Shown here one piece after another: positions 26,101 to 35,365 of a DNA stretch of 64,000 nucleotides. The stretch is from Myxococcales bacterium (lineage in GTDB: Bacteria; Myxococcota; Myxococcia; Myxococcales; JAJYLH01). Positions within the stretch are counted from its first letter, which is position 1. Each line of letters starts with the position of its first letter. The stretch is from NCBI GenBank assembly GCA_021787845.1, contig JAJYLH010000017.1, forward strand, positions 1-64,000. Direction: 5' to 3'. The notes under the pieces are model-generated. The model was given only the letters and a program-made list of their open reading frames with translations. It made no database searches and was not told the DNA's origin. A program made the position numbers and the translations under genes.

Positions 26101-28864
26101 CACCGTCGACGCCGGCCAGCCGGTCAAGGTGGCGATCACGAGCCCGTACAAGCAGGGCGTCGCCCTCGTCACCGTCGAGCGCGAGGACGTGCTCTGGCAA
26201 AAGAGCTTCACGATGGGAACCAACGCGACGGTCGAGCTGCCGACGAGCCTCGCGTGGGCGCCGGACGTGGTGGTGGTGGCGACGGTGGTGCGCGCGCGCC
26301 TGACGCCCAAGCCGGGGCAGGCGAACCCCGAGAAGGACAAGCCGCAATACGCCATCGGGAACAAGACGCTGATCGTGCGGCCGAAAGAGGAGCGGCTCGG
26401 GGTCAAGGTTTCCCTCGCTCGCGAGCAGCTCGAGCCGCGACAGAACGAGACCGCTACCATTCAGGTGAAGCGCTTCGACGGGACGCCGGCGGCGAACGCG
26501 GAGGTCAACCTCTGGGCGGTCGACGAGGGCGTGCTGATGCTAACCGGGTACACGACGCCGGACCTCCTCTCGTCGATGTTCGTCCACCGCGACAAGCGGA
26601 CGCTGGGGCTCGACACGCGCGCGTACGTGCTGGGGAAGCGCACCTTCGTCGAGCCGGTAATCAAGGGGCAGCCCGACGGCGGTGGCGGCGGGCACGGGAA
26701 CGACAACGAGATTCGCCGCGACTTCAACCCGCTCGCGGTGTGGGTCGGCAGCGCGGTCACCGATGCGAACGGGCAGGTGACGCAGAGCTTTACCGTTCCC
26801 GATAACCTCACCACTTATCGCGTGATGGCGGTCGTCGCGGGCAACGGCTCGCACTTCGGCCAAGGCGACGCCGAGTTCCGGGTGAACAAGCCGCTCATGC
26901 TCAGGCAGGCGATGAGCCGGTTCGTCCGGCCGGGCGACACGCTCGACGCGGGCGTGCTGGTGAACCAGCTCACGAAGGCGCCGGGGACGGCGACCGTGTC
27001 GCTCGACACCTACGATTCCAAGCTGTTCACGCTGACCGGCCCGACCTCGGTGCAGGTTCCCATCAAGCCGGGCGAGACCGTTCCCGTCCTCTTCCACTTC
27101 ACGGCGAAGGACGCGGTGGGCAAGAGCGCTCTCGTCTTCTCCGCGTCGATGGGCACGCACCTCGACCGGGTACAGCTCGACCTGCCGGTGATCCGCCGGA
27201 CGCCGCGGGAGTCGGTGAGCGTCAGCGGCGAAATCGCGAGCGGCAAGTTCGACGGGTCGCTCAAGCTGCCGCCGCAAGGCCGAGCGGAAGCGGTCGAGGT
27301 GAACGTCAGCGGTTACCCCTTGAGCGCGATGGAGAGCCGGCTGCGCGAGATGGTCGGCTACCCGTACGGCTGCCTGGAGCAGAAGACCAGTGAGATTCTG
27401 CCGATGCTCGCCATCCGCGACCTCGCGCAGCAGCTCGACATGAAGTCGATTCCGGTCGACGAGATCAAGGGCTGGACACAGTATTACCTGTCGATCATCC
27501 CGCGCTACCGCTGCGCCGACGACGGGTTCGATTACTGGCCCGGCTGCCATTACGGCTCGAGCACCATCCTGTCGTCGTACGCGCTCGAAGGGATGCTGAC
27601 CGCGCGCAAGTACGGCTTCACCGTGCCCCAGAGCGAAATCGATCGGACGGTCGCGTTCCTGCAGAAGATGGTTCGCGCCGGCAGCAACGGCCGCGACGAG
27701 TACAACGGCGACGGCATGCAGGACCACGACTTCGTCGGCGCGTTGCGCGTCCTCGCCGAGGCGGGCCATCCGCAGCCGGAGATCGAGAAGGCGCGCTTCG
27801 AGTCGCGTGCGGGGATGCCGCTGTTCTCGAAGACCGACCTCGTGCGCGCCATCGCCTACCAGTACGGCACGGCGGCGGCGCAGAACCCGATGGTCGAGAC
27901 GCTGATGGCGGAAATCGGCCAGGCCGGCAAGCAGGTCGGGGGCACGCTGACCTACGACGCCGATGATCCGCAGCGCTACTGGTGGGCATGGGAGTCGCCG
28001 CAACGCAACACCGCTCTCGTCTTACGGACGCTGCTTCAGGTCGAGCCGGCGGACGGGCGCATCCCGCTCTTGGTGAAAGGGCTCGTCGACCTGGACGACG
28101 CCGACCCCTACTACGTCAGCTCGGACGTGACGCAGACGCTGCTCGCGCTGTCGGACGTCGTGCGCGACGAGAAGCTGAGCGCGAACCCGCCGAGCGCGAC
28201 CGTCACGGTGGGCGGCCAGACGCTCGGCTCCGGGTCGCTCGGCGTGAAGACGGCGAGCTACGACGTGCCGGCGCAAGAGCTCGGCAGCGATATCCCGGTC
28301 GAGATCGCGAACACCGGCGGCGTGCCGGTCTTCTTCGGCGCGTACCTGAGCTACGACTACCCGGCGACGGCGAGGCTACCGGCGGCGAGCAGCGGCTTCA
28401 CACTGACGCGCGAATACGACGGGCAGGATGGGAAACCGCTGCCGCTCACCGAGACCGATCACGGGCAGCGTCTCGACCTCACCGTCGGCGACTACGTCAA
28501 GGTGAAGGTGGATGTGCGGGTCGGCTCTGAGGGGCGGCTGGTGCTGATCGAGGATCCGCTCGCGGCGGGGCTGGAGCCGGTGGACACGAGCCTCGCGACG
28601 ACCAACACCGCTGCCGTTCGGCGCATGGGCGGTGACCAGCAGAACGACTGGTGGGACGACTTCGACCGGCAGCTCTACGACGACCGGGTCGAGTGGCACT
28701 TCCAGCACGTCTGGTCGCACGACATCGTGCTGAGCTACCTCGCGCGGGCGACGACCGCGGGAACGTTCTACGCGCCGGGCGCGCATGCCGAGCGGATGTA
28801 CCAGCCGGCGGTCAACGGGCGCTCCACCGGGATGGTCGTGCGCATCGCGCCGAAGGGTGAGTAG
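23171..28864 (+). CDS. bacterial alpha-2-macroglobulin lipoprotein
   Basis: A 1897-residue periplasmic protease trap of the YfhM (ECAM) type. The lipobox LSAC (around residue 19) marks it as a lipoprotein. Macroglobulin-type beta domains occupy the first two thirds (for example GLVYTDRGIYRPGENGHVHAVVR and NYGNDAPQ). A large insertion and the conserved INLWAVDEGVL-like strand (EVNLWAVDEGVLMLTGY) precede the thioester domain, where GCLEQ gives Cys1401 and Gln1404, so the thioester should form. The C-terminus ends in the receptor-like fold. GGAG stands seven bases before the ATG. The adjacent downstream pbpC reproduces the conserved enterobacterial pairing, thought to protect the envelope when peptidoglycan is breached. 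Confidence 0.95.
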   Translation: MSHRLALLFLAALSLSACHATLEVPVASPSGPQTELPQFARFQVSQPLYDPAKPLAKLPTPTVTVSPPVPFRVSVSSPYTVDVDFVAPLAPAQDYAVTLEPGLVAENGAEVKTARTIRFRTPLNAVHDIAVHDAASEQEQTAFVGADGKLTEALDGIGPNDAISVDFDYAIPASQLDFVKVFVRDGQAVPVTIKQERVPHILVLSPKTTWPRDAALVLSIDRGLKVGDPGAGPLGTEKPFAYDLHSWSSLVVKSGPHADDGGCVSATTVPLEFSNPVSCQLTLSHLSIDVPGTTIHCVGELTARQQRYELSPPPPANRALTLSVTPGIHDAFGEHSLQPSSFPFTACEASVQFAYTKPFEILDPGQNDEEVERLHGAASLQVEGKRLGLKDVWKVLDQEHLTDQVAWTDLPWWMQEGEMYDEWEEDAAANQKKPGELSGNAIPELAGATEVTVPVPGSGWSDVSFGLDQFLGGKKGLVLLRETPLGTNGKPNGRAELRLVNVTDIGLSARMSRETLVVLAASYSSGQPLGGVHVVARSEKGEVLGEGVTGADGLLRLPLLARQDVHGLNDMRLLVVATKGDDEAFLWSRFVVDPNYGNDAPQLVGLVYTDRGIYRPGENGHVHAVVRLGSADGLTSLAGTKAHLTIQAPDDSSFIEKDFTLSPFGSFDEALSIPKTAKVGDYSMRVTAGGSTVYGSFKVGEFRRAEMKVEIQAPPKVAWGSELKAVVQGEYLFGAPTSGLDLEWSLSRRAVDFSSQKFPDADFSAPTRDEWNSEESATLITEGKATLDQNGSFVVRQPMALPNPVSQREQVALAATVEDKNGQSVSRVATVDLYGADVLAGIEGDGFLAPVNKPLTVTAVSVTPADGLAAGTKMRVLTRMVTWRSINRAGSGGGYYWTSERVVSPDQERCQGTTDAMGRFTCTFTPEHGGDLEIIAEATDQSGRVARAGDWRWIYGDASYWGQSSDNPKVGVMFDRTTVDAGQPVKVAITSPYKQGVALVTVEREDVLWQKSFTMGTNATVELPTSLAWAPDVVVVATVVRARLTPKPGQANPEKDKPQYAIGNKTLIVRPKEERLGVKVSLAREQLEPRQNETATIQVKRFDGTPAANAEVNLWAVDEGVLMLTGYTTPDLLSSMFVHRDKRTLGLDTRAYVLGKRTFVEPVIKGQPDGGGGGHGNDNEIRRDFNPLAVWVGSAVTDANGQVTQSFTVPDNLTTYRVMAVVAGNGSHFGQGDAEFRVNKPLMLRQAMSRFVRPGDTLDAGVLVNQLTKAPGTATVSLDTYDSKLFTLTGPTSVQVPIKPGETVPVLFHFTAKDAVGKSALVFSASMGTHLDRVQLDLPVIRRTPRESVSVSGEIASGKFDGSLKLPPQGRAEAVEVNVSGYPLSAMESRLREMVGYPYGCLEQKTSEILPMLAIRDLAQQLDMKSIPVDEIKGWTQYYLSIIPRYRCADDGFDYWPGCHYGSSTILSSYALEGMLTARKYGFTVPQSEIDRTVAFLQKMVRAGSNGRDEYNGDGMQDHDFVGALRVLAEAGHPQPEIEKARFESRAGMPLFSKTDLVRAIAYQYGTAAAQNPMVETLMAEIGQAGKQVGGTLTYDADDPQRYWWAWESPQRNTALVLRTLLQVEPADGRIPLLVKGLVDLDDADPYYVSSDVTQTLLALSDVVRDEKLSANPPSATVTVGGQTLGSGSLGVKTASYDVPAQELGSDIPVEIANTGGVPVFFGAYLSYDYPATARLPAASSGFTLTREYDGQDGKPLPLTETDHGQRLDLTVGDYVKVKVDVRVGSEGRLVLIEDPLAAGLEPVDTSLATTNTAAVRRMGGDQQNDWWDDFDRQLYDDRVEWHFQHVWSHDIVLSYLARATTAGTFYAPGAHAERMYQPAVNGRSTGMVVRIAPKGE

Positions 28865-28920
28865 GAGCGGTAACGGGTGGCGCCTTGCTGAGCTGTCCGA
28901 GTCGTCCGCGTGTCCGCACG

Positions 28921-28964
28921 TCGATCAGACCGATCAGTCCGATCCGACCGATCGGTCCGATCGG
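28921..28964. repeat. 9-bp GATCGGTCC array, copy 5
   Basis: GATCAGACC GATCAGTCC GATCCGACC GATCGGTCC GATCGG between the co-directional alpha-2-macroglobulin and pbpC genes. Confidence 0.9.
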
Positions 28965-28991
28965 CGACCGAGAGCGAGGCGAGCCCCTCGC

Positions 28992-31388
28992 ATGACCGCG
29001 ATGGGCGTGCACCCCGAGCGAAAGCGGCGTCGCTGGGCGGTGGCGCTCGCGCTGGTCGTCGTGCCGGTCGCGGCGTTCGTCGCGGCGATTCTGGTGCCGG
29101 TCGCGCGCGCGCGGGTGGAGCCGCTGGCGTTCGACTCGCTGCACCTCTACGACCGCCATGGCTTGCCGCTCGGCGAGAGCTTGACCCGGGCGGACACGAG
29201 CGCGTTGTGGACGCCGATCGAGAAGATGTCGCCGGACCTCCTCGCCGCGGCGGTGGCTACTGAGGACAAGCGCTTCTACTCCCACCACGGCCTCGACTTT
29301 CTCGCCATCGCCCGCGCGACCTGGCGCGACCTGCGCGCCCGCCGCGTCGTCAGCGGCGCCTCGACGATCACCCAAGAGCTCGCGCGAATCATCCTCGCCG
29401 ACGAGGCCCGCGCGCAGGGCCTGACGCCGCCGCCCCGGACGCTCTGGCAGAAGATGAAGGAGGCGGTTCTCGCTTTGCGTTTGGAGCACACGTTCACGAA
29501 GCCGGAGATTCTCGAAGCCTGGCTGAACCGGGTGCCGATGGGCGGGGTCGCTGTCGGCGTGACCGAGGGCGCGTGGCGCTACTTCGGCGTCGCGCCGTCG
29601 GCGCTGAGCCTCGACCAGGCAGCGCTCCTCATCGGTCTGCCGCGCGGGCCGTCGAGCCTGCGGCCGGATCGCGATCCGCGTCTGGCGCGGCGCCGGCGGC
29701 ATCGGGTGCTCCTGTCGATGCTCAAGGACGGGCTCATCTCCGAAGCGCGCATGCGGGCCGCCGACCGGGCGCCGATTCTCGCGCGCGACCCGACGACCCA
29801 ACCCTTGCGCGCGCGGCTCGGCGCGTGGGTGGCGAAAGAGCTGCGCGAGCGGGGCGAGCCGGTCTCGGGCGACGTACGCACGACCATCGACTCGCGGCTC
29901 GAAGCGCGAATCATGCGCATCATGCACCGCACCATCGATCCTCTCCGCGGGCGTGGTGTGAAGAGCGGCGCGGTGGTCGTCCTCGACAACGACACCGACG
30001 AGCTCTTGGCGCTCATCGGCTCCATCGACGAAGCGGACCCGCGCTGGGGTCAGGTGAACGCCGCGTTTTCGCTGCGCCAGCCGGGAAGCTCGCTCAAGCC
30101 CTTCATCTACCTCGCCGCGCTGGAGCAGGGGAAGACGCTGGCGTCGCTCGCCGCCGATGTCGAGCAGGCGTTCCCCGACGCGCATGGCGCCTACCTGCCG
30201 CGCGACTACGACGACCGGTTTCACGGACCGGTGCGCTATCGGGAAGCGCTAGCGAACAGCTTGAACGTCGCGGCGGTCGACGTCCTGCGGCGAGAGGGCA
30301 TCCATGCGGCGGCGCAGGCGTTGGAGCGCGCAGGCATCACCACGATTTCGCGGATGCCGGAACACTACGGCCTGGGCCTGACGCTGGGGAGCCTGAGCGT
30401 GCAGCTCCTCGAGCTGACCGAGGCGTACGCGGTGCTCGCGCGCGGCGGTATCGCACGGCCGACGCGGGTGTTGCTGAGCCAGGCACCAGGCCCGTCGCGA
30501 CGGGTGTTCGATCCGCGGCTCGTCTATCTCATCGCCGACGCGCTGTCCGATCCGGCCGCGCGGGCGAACCAGTTCGGCTTCGACAGCATCCTGCGCACGC
30601 CCTACTGGAGCGCCGTCAAGACCGGCACCAGCAAGGGCTTTCGCGACAACTGGTGCCTGGGCTTCACCGGACATTACACGGTTGGAGTTTGGGTGGGGGA
30701 CCCCGAGGGGAAGCCGATGCAGCACGTCAGCGGCGTCACCGGCGCCGGACCGATCTGGCGCGGGGCGATGGATCTGCTTGCTCTACGCTCCTCGTCACCG
30801 CCGCCGCCCGAGCCGAGCGGTCTCGTCCACCGTCGCATCTGCCCGCTCTCCGGGATGCTCGCGGGGCCGCACTGTCCGGGCGCGGTGGACGAGGTGTTCG
30901 TCCAAGGCACCGAGCCGACCAAGGTCTGCGACTGGCATCGCGTGGTGCGGCTCGCCAAGTCGGACGGCCTGCCGCTGTCGCCGGGCTGCGACGCCCCTGC
31001 GGGGCCCCCCGAGCTGGAGACCTTGTTCCCGAGCCCGTTCGACGTCTGGGCGGTCGAGAACGGCAAGGGCGTACCCGCCGCCTGGAGCCGCTCCTGCTCT
31101 CCGCCAGCGGTGATGCCCGCCATGCCGCCCGAGCTGCTCTCGCCCGCGCCATTCGAGACCGTTCAGCTCGACTCGGAGGAGCCGCGAAAGGATCAGCAGC
31201 TCTTCCTGCTCGCCGACGTCGGAAGCTGGAGAGGACCGGTGCGGTTCCTCGTCGATGGGAAGCCGGCAGGGCTGCCGCTCGGCTTCGACGGCGCGCTGTG
31301 GATGGTGCAGCCGGGGCAGCACCAGGTCGTAGCGCAGCTCGGCGAAAACGGTCCGAAGAGCGAGCCGCACCTGGTCATCGTGCGCTAG
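28992..31388 (+). CDS. pbpC: penicillin-binding protein 1C
   Basis: A 798-residue bifunctional peptidoglycan synthase anchored by one N-terminal membrane segment (residues 15-37). The glycosyltransferase domain has the catalytic E91-D-K-RFYSHHG and GASTITQEL motifs. The transpeptidase domain has SSLK (S366, K369), an SLN triad member in ANSLN, and KTGTS (K543). The C-terminal RICPLSGMLAGPHCPG begins the BiPBP_C domain characteristic of PBP1C. The ATG at 28992 is preceded only by a weak purine-rich tract, and a second ATG lies three codons on. It follows the alpha-2-macroglobulin gene, which is the usual partner. Confidence 0.93.
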   Translation: MTAMGVHPERKRRRWAVALALVVVPVAAFVAAILVPVARARVEPLAFDSLHLYDRHGLPLGESLTRADTSALWTPIEKMSPDLLAAAVATEDKRFYSHHGLDFLAIARATWRDLRARRVVSGASTITQELARIILADEARAQGLTPPPRTLWQKMKEAVLALRLEHTFTKPEILEAWLNRVPMGGVAVGVTEGAWRYFGVAPSALSLDQAALLIGLPRGPSSLRPDRDPRLARRRRHRVLLSMLKDGLISEARMRAADRAPILARDPTTQPLRARLGAWVAKELRERGEPVSGDVRTTIDSRLEARIMRIMHRTIDPLRGRGVKSGAVVVLDNDTDELLALIGSIDEADPRWGQVNAAFSLRQPGSSLKPFIYLAALEQGKTLASLAADVEQAFPDAHGAYLPRDYDDRFHGPVRYREALANSLNVAAVDVLRREGIHAAAQALERAGITTISRMPEHYGLGLTLGSLSVQLLELTEAYAVLARGGIARPTRVLLSQAPGPSRRVFDPRLVYLIADALSDPAARANQFGFDSILRTPYWSAVKTGTSKGFRDNWCLGFTGHYTVGVWVGDPEGKPMQHVSGVTGAGPIWRGAMDLLALRSSSPPPPEPSGLVHRRICPLSGMLAGPHCPGAVDEVFVQGTEPTKVCDWHRVVRLAKSDGLPLSPGCDAPAGPPELETLFPSPFDVWAVENGKGVPAAWSRSCSPPAVMPAMPPELLSPAPFETVQLDSEEPRKDQQLFLLADVGSWRGPVRFLVDGKPAGLPLGFDGALWMVQPGQHQVVAQLGENGPKSEPHLVIVR

Positions 31389-31531
31389 AGCCACGTCGCC
31401 AGAGTCTGGCTCGGGGCCGCGCTCGCCCTGCCGGTCACGCGAGGACGCCGGGCGCGCGGGCGCTCGCGGCTTGCCCCGGCGCGCCAAACGCGGGAGAGTC
31501 GCGGCGAAATCCTCACCCACGGAGACACGTC

Positions 31532-32050
31532 ATGAAGCCGTTTCGCACCCTCGCTCTCGCCGCCGCCGCGGTGCTCCTCGCGCTGCCGGTCCGCGCCGAT
31601 CCGACGTCGAAGCCTGCTGCCCCGATGTCGGAGAAGGAGAAGAACATCCGCAAGCTCCTCGAGCTGACCGGCGCCGCCAAGCTCGGCAAGCAGATGCTCG
31701 ACACGATGGCCGACCAGTTCTCGCAGATGCCGAACATCCCGCCCGGCTTCATGGAGAAGCTCAAGGAGCTGGCGAAGCCGGACGACCTGGTCGAGCTCAT
31801 CATCCCCATCTACATGCAGAACCTGGACGACCAGACGGTGAAGGACGCGGTGGCGTTCTACTCGAGCCCCTCGGGCCAGAAGCTCTCCGCCGCGCAGCCG
31901 GTGATGATGCGGCAGACGATGGTCGTCGCCCGCAAGTGGGGCCAGGACCTCGCGCTGCGGGTGATCGACGCGATGCGACAAGAGCACGCGAAGGATGCGG
32001 CCGACACGACGATCTCCGGCCCGGTCGCGACGCCCCCGACCTCGAAGTAG
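31532..32050 (+). CDS. exported DUF2059 protein
   Basis: The 172-residue product has a signal peptide (residues 1-23, PVRADP). The remainder matches the helical DUF2059 pattern: MSEKEKNIRKLLELTGAAKLGKQMLDTM, then DDLVELIIPIYMQNLDDQTVKDAVAFYSSPSGQKL, which is the conserved AFYxSPxGQK core of the family. The family is periplasmic and of unknown function. GGAG lies seven bases before the ATG. It follows pbpC by 143 bases on the same strand and may be co-transcribed. The C-terminal 20 residues are low complexity. Confidence 0.88.
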   Translation: MKPFRTLALAAAAVLLALPVRADPTSKPAAPMSEKEKNIRKLLELTGAAKLGKQMLDTMADQFSQMPNIPPGFMEKLKELAKPDDLVELIIPIYMQNLDDQTVKDAVAFYSSPSGQKLSAAQPVMMRQTMVVARKWGQDLALRVIDAMRQEHAKDAADTTISGPVATPPTSK

Positions 32051-32217
32051 CCGGACGCCAGCGGTCCGCGGACGCCCTCGCTTTCGAAAACGAATCGCCG
32101 CGCGCGCCGGCCGCCTCTTGATCTCGCCAGGCTCGCCCGCTACTCATGCTCTCGCCCGATGCGCCTTCGAAGTCGAGCGGGCTTAGGTGAGCAGGAGAGG
32201 CGCTGGGGTCGATTGCG

Positions 32218-33504
32218 ATGAGCCAGAAGCTTCCCATGGTGCCGGACGTCGTGCCGCGCGAGGCGCCGCGTGACCCGGCGAAGAAAGAGCTGGTCCACAC
32301 GCCGGACGCGCGGCCGGTCGGCACCTCCATCGCCGAGCCGGTAGCCGAGGCGCAACAGCGCTTCTACCGGTCGCCCGTCGAGCGGCACTTCCCGTACGCG
32401 CCCAAGGGTGCGTTCGCCGGCGTGCCCGACGCGCAGTGGAGCGACTGGCACTGGCAGCAGCGAAACCGCATCACCCAGATGGCGGAGCTCGAGCGCGTCA
32501 TCCACGTCAGCGCGGCCGAACGCGAGGCATTCGACAAGACGAGCGCCGCGTTCCACATGGGCATCACGCCGTACTATGCGGCGCTGATGGACGTCGACGA
32601 TCCGTCGTGTCCGGTGCGGCAGCAGTCGGTGCCGACCCTGGGCGAGCTGCACGTCGTCCACGAGGACCTGGACGACCCGCTGGGCGAAGAGAAGGACATG
32701 CCGGTCGCGGGCATCACCCACCGGTATCCGGACCGCGTCCTCTTCTACCTGACGCACAACTGCCCGGTGTACTGCCGGCACTGCACCCGCAAGCGCAAGG
32801 TCTCCGACCCGTCGAGCGCGGCGGCGAAGAAGCAGATCGAGGACGGGCTCCAGTACATCGAGCGGACCCCGGCCATTCGCGACGTGGTGCTCTCGGGAGG
32901 GGATCCGCTCACGCTCTCCGACGAGCGGCTCGACTACATCCTCGGCCGGCTGCGCGCCATCCCGCACATCGAGGTGTTCCGGCTCGGCACCCGGAATCTG
33001 GTGACGCTCCCGCAGCGGGTGACCCGCGACCTCGCGGCGATGCTCCGAAAGCACCATCCGGTCTACGTCCACACCCACTTCAACCATCCCAAGGAGTGCA
33101 CCCGCGAGGCGTACGAGGCGTGCCGGATTCTCGCCGACGCCGGCTGCAACCTCGGCAACCAGATGGTGCTCTTGAAGGGCATCAACGACGATCCGGCAGT
33201 CGTCAAGGAGCTGAACCACAAGCTCCTGATGATGAGCGTCCGTCCCTATTACATCTATCAGTGCGACTTGGCGCGGGGCATCTCGCACTTTCGGACGCCG
33301 GTCGCGGTGGGGCTGAAGATCATCGAGTCCCTGCGCGGCTGGACGAGCGGGATGGCGGTGCCGCACTTCGTGGTCGACGCGCCCAAGGGCGGCGGGAAGA
33401 TTCCGCTCATTCCGGACTACGTGCTCGGCCACGAGGGGCACAAGCTTTCCTTGCGCAACTACCGGGGGGACCTCTTCGAGTACTTCGAGCCAGACGGCGA
33501 GTAG
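32218..33504 (+). CDS. kamA: lysine 2,3-aminomutase family radical SAM enzyme
   Basis: A 428-residue radical SAM/PLP enzyme of the lysine 2,3-aminomutase family, which interconverts L-alpha-lysine and beta-lysine (used in lysine catabolism or as an osmolyte precursor). The radical SAM cluster is C182-PVY-C186-RH-C189 in the canonical NCPVYCRHCTRKR context; SGGDPL binds SAM. The PLP lysine is expected at K394 in APKGGGKIP, and the Asp/Glu pocket lies in QCDLARGISHFRTP. The length fits KamA rather than the shorter EpmB, and no efp gene is nearby. The ribosome binding site is weak. A methyltransferase gene follows by 31 bases. Confidence 0.93.
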   Translation: MSQKLPMVPDVVPREAPRDPAKKELVHTPDARPVGTSIAEPVAEAQQRFYRSPVERHFPYAPKGAFAGVPDAQWSDWHWQQRNRITQMAELERVIHVSAAEREAFDKTSAAFHMGITPYYAALMDVDDPSCPVRQQSVPTLGELHVVHEDLDDPLGEEKDMPVAGITHRYPDRVLFYLTHNCPVYCRHCTRKRKVSDPSSAAAKKQIEDGLQYIERTPAIRDVVLSGGDPLTLSDERLDYILGRLRAIPHIEVFRLGTRNLVTLPQRVTRDLAAMLRKHHPVYVHTHFNHPKECTREAYEACRILADAGCNLGNQMVLLKGINDDPAVVKELNHKLLMMSVRPYYIYQCDLARGISHFRTPVAVGLKIIESLRGWTSGMAVPHFVVDAPKGGGKIPLIPDYVLGHEGHKLSLRNYRGDLFEYFEPDGE

Positions 33505-33535
33505 GAGCGGCGCCGCTCTTTCGCAAGGAGCGCGG

Positions 33536-34222
33536 ATGAAACGTCGGGAGGGGGATCTGTCGCAAGTCTTCCATGCCCTCGCGACGGGAGCGCACCGGCT
33601 GCGCCAGACGGCGTCGCTCCAGCCGAGCTCCAAGTTCCTCGCGCGGGCGCTGGTGAAGAAGCTGCCGCTCGAGGACGCGAAGTGCGTCATCGCGCTGGGC
33701 CCGGGGCTGCAGGAGGTGACGCGGCTGGTGCTCGCGCGGCTGCCGCCCGACGCCCACGTGCACGCGATCGAGGCCGACGACTCGCCGGCGTTCGTTCGCG
33801 GCGGCCGCCTCGACGACCCCCGCCTCAGGCCGCTGCACGGCACCGCCGCCGAGGCCGCCTCGCTATTGCGCCACGACGGCTGCCTCGTCGGCACGGACGC
33901 GATCATCTCGTCGATGCGGCTGTCGACGATGCCGAGCGCGTCGCGCGAAGAGGTGCTGGGCGCCGCGAGCGACGTGCTCAAGCCGGGCGGCCGGTTCGTG
34001 CAGGTCCAGTACGCGCACGCGCGCGCCATCAGCTTCCAGCCGGGCGAAGGGCTGGGGCCGTTCGACGGCGAGGAGTTCCTGTCGCGCTGGTTCCACGACG
34101 TCGAGGCGCGGTTCGTGGCGCTCAACCTGCCGCCGGCGTTCGTCTACACCTGCAAGCGCGCGCGGGCGATTGCGGTGGCGCCGCGGCGAATGACCCACTG
34201 GCGGCTGGCCGGCGCGCGATGA
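33536..34222 (+). CDS. PmtA-like phospholipid N-methyltransferase family protein
   Basis: A 228-residue SAM-dependent methyltransferase-like protein related in layout to PmtA/rRNA-adenine-dimethylase-type enzymes. It shows the N-terminal QPSSKFLARALVKK element, a glycine-rich loop ALGPGLQEVTRLVL (the usual GPGTG reads GPGLQ, a deviation in the SAM loop), acidic IEADDSP, DDPRLRPLHGTAAE, IISSMRLSTM and VLKPGGRFVQVQYAHA. Phosphatidylethanolamine methylation is the likely role, but the altered loop makes activity uncertain. AAGGAG precedes the ATG. It follows kamA closely and probably shares its transcript. Confidence 0.78.
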   Translation: MKRREGDLSQVFHALATGAHRLRQTASLQPSSKFLARALVKKLPLEDAKCVIALGPGLQEVTRLVLARLPPDAHVHAIEADDSPAFVRGGRLDDPRLRPLHGTAAEAASLLRHDGCLVGTDAIISSMRLSTMPSASREEVLGAASDVLKPGGRFVQVQYAHARAISFQPGEGLGPFDGEEFLSRWFHDVEARFVALNLPPAFVYTCKRARAIAVAPRRMTHWRLAGAR

Positions 34223-34320
34223 GGGCGGGCGCCGTCGCGCAGGGTCTTGGTTCCGACCGGGCGAGCGACGGACACGTGGTCGAGTGGGGGCGCGCCCGCT
34301 GCTGCGGCGCCGACCGAAGC

Positions 34321-34369
34321 GGTCCGATTCGACCGATCGGTCCGATCCGACCGATCGGTCCGATCGGTC
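34321..34369. repeat. 9-bp GATCGGTCC array, copy 6
   Basis: GGTCC GATTC GACCGATCGGTCC GATCC GACCGATCGGTCC GATCGGTC, between the methyltransferase gene and the DUF1684 gene. Confidence 0.9.
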
Positions 34370-34388
34370 ATCGTTCGGGCCCGCTGGC

Positions 34389-35291
34389 ATGGGTGACTCG
34401 ATGATGCTGCCGCTCGTTCTCGCGACCGCGTTCGCGGCGCCGGTGAAGATGACCCCGATGGAGGCGGGCGCGACGGTGCGGCTCTTGTTTCGCCAGCGCC
34501 GGGCGGCGCAACGCTGGCTCGCGCAGGACCGCGCTTCGTATCTCGCGACCATCGGCCGCTACGACTTCGGCACGAAACGGACGCTCGCCGTCGGCTCGGC
34601 CCCGGACGAGGACGTGCGGCTCGAAGGCCGCGGCCTGCGACCGCATCACCTCGAAGTGACCGTCGCGGGCGAAGAGTTCGAGGTGCAGGCAGTCGATTCG
34701 AAAGCGACGTTCCTCTTCCACAACGCGCCGATGCGCACGGCGAAGATGACGAGCGGGTCCCTCCGGGTCGGGCGCTTCACGTTGCGGCTGTCGAACCAGA
34801 ACTACCCGGCGATTCTGGTGCAGGACCCGAAGAGCCCGCGCTTCGAGGACTACAAGGGCCTGCAGTTCTTCCCCATCGACTTCGCCTACCGCTACATCCT
34901 GCCGCTGACGCCGAACCCGAAGCCGGAGACGGTCGTCATCCTCTCGACCCGCGGCGATCGCCGCAAGGCGTTGCGCGTCGGCTGGTTCGACTTCCTCGTC
35001 CACGGCGAGCGCTGCCGGCTGGAGGTCGACCGCCTCCTCGAGCCGGGCCTCGGCGAGAGCGATCTCAGCGTCTTCTTCCGCGACCAGACCACCGGCCACG
35101 AGTCGTACCCGGTCGGCCGCTACGTCGACCCGGAGAAGCTGTCGAACGGCGAGTACCTGCTCGACTTCAACCTCGCCTACAACCCGGCCTGCGCGTACTC
35201 GCCGTACTACAACTGCCCGATTCCCCCGCGCGCGAACCGGCTGCGCGTCGCCATCCGCGCGGGCGAGATGGACGCGCACTACCGGCACTGA
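34389..35291 (+). CDS. exported DUF1684 protein
   Basis: A 300-residue protein with a short signal-like start (MMLPLVLATAFAAP). Residues 150-300 carry the strongly conserved DUF1684 pattern: YKGLQFFPIDFAYRY, ESYPVGRYVDPEKL, LDFNLAYNPACAYSPYYNCPIPP and RLRVAIRAGEM. The family is widespread and uncharacterised; the conserved Cys/Asn/Pro cluster could bind a ligand. I place the start at the ATG at 34389, because upstream frame only translates the 9-bp repeat. Confidence 0.88.
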   Translation: MGDSMMLPLVLATAFAAPVKMTPMEAGATVRLLFRQRRAAQRWLAQDRASYLATIGRYDFGTKRTLAVGSAPDEDVRLEGRGLRPHHLEVTVAGEEFEVQAVDSKATFLFHNAPMRTAKMTSGSLRVGRFTLRLSNQNYPAILVQDPKSPRFEDYKGLQFFPIDFAYRYILPLTPNPKPETVVILSTRGDRRKALRVGWFDFLVHGERCRLEVDRLLEPGLGESDLSVFFRDQTTGHESYPVGRYVDPEKLSNGEYLLDFNLAYNPACAYSPYYNCPIPPRANRLRVAIRAGEMDAHYRH

Positions 35292-35365
35292 AAGTCGAAG
35301 GCTTTCCGTCGCGCTCTGGTGGGCCGAATCACTGGCCGTCCGAGGGAACCGGATAGCGCTTCCCG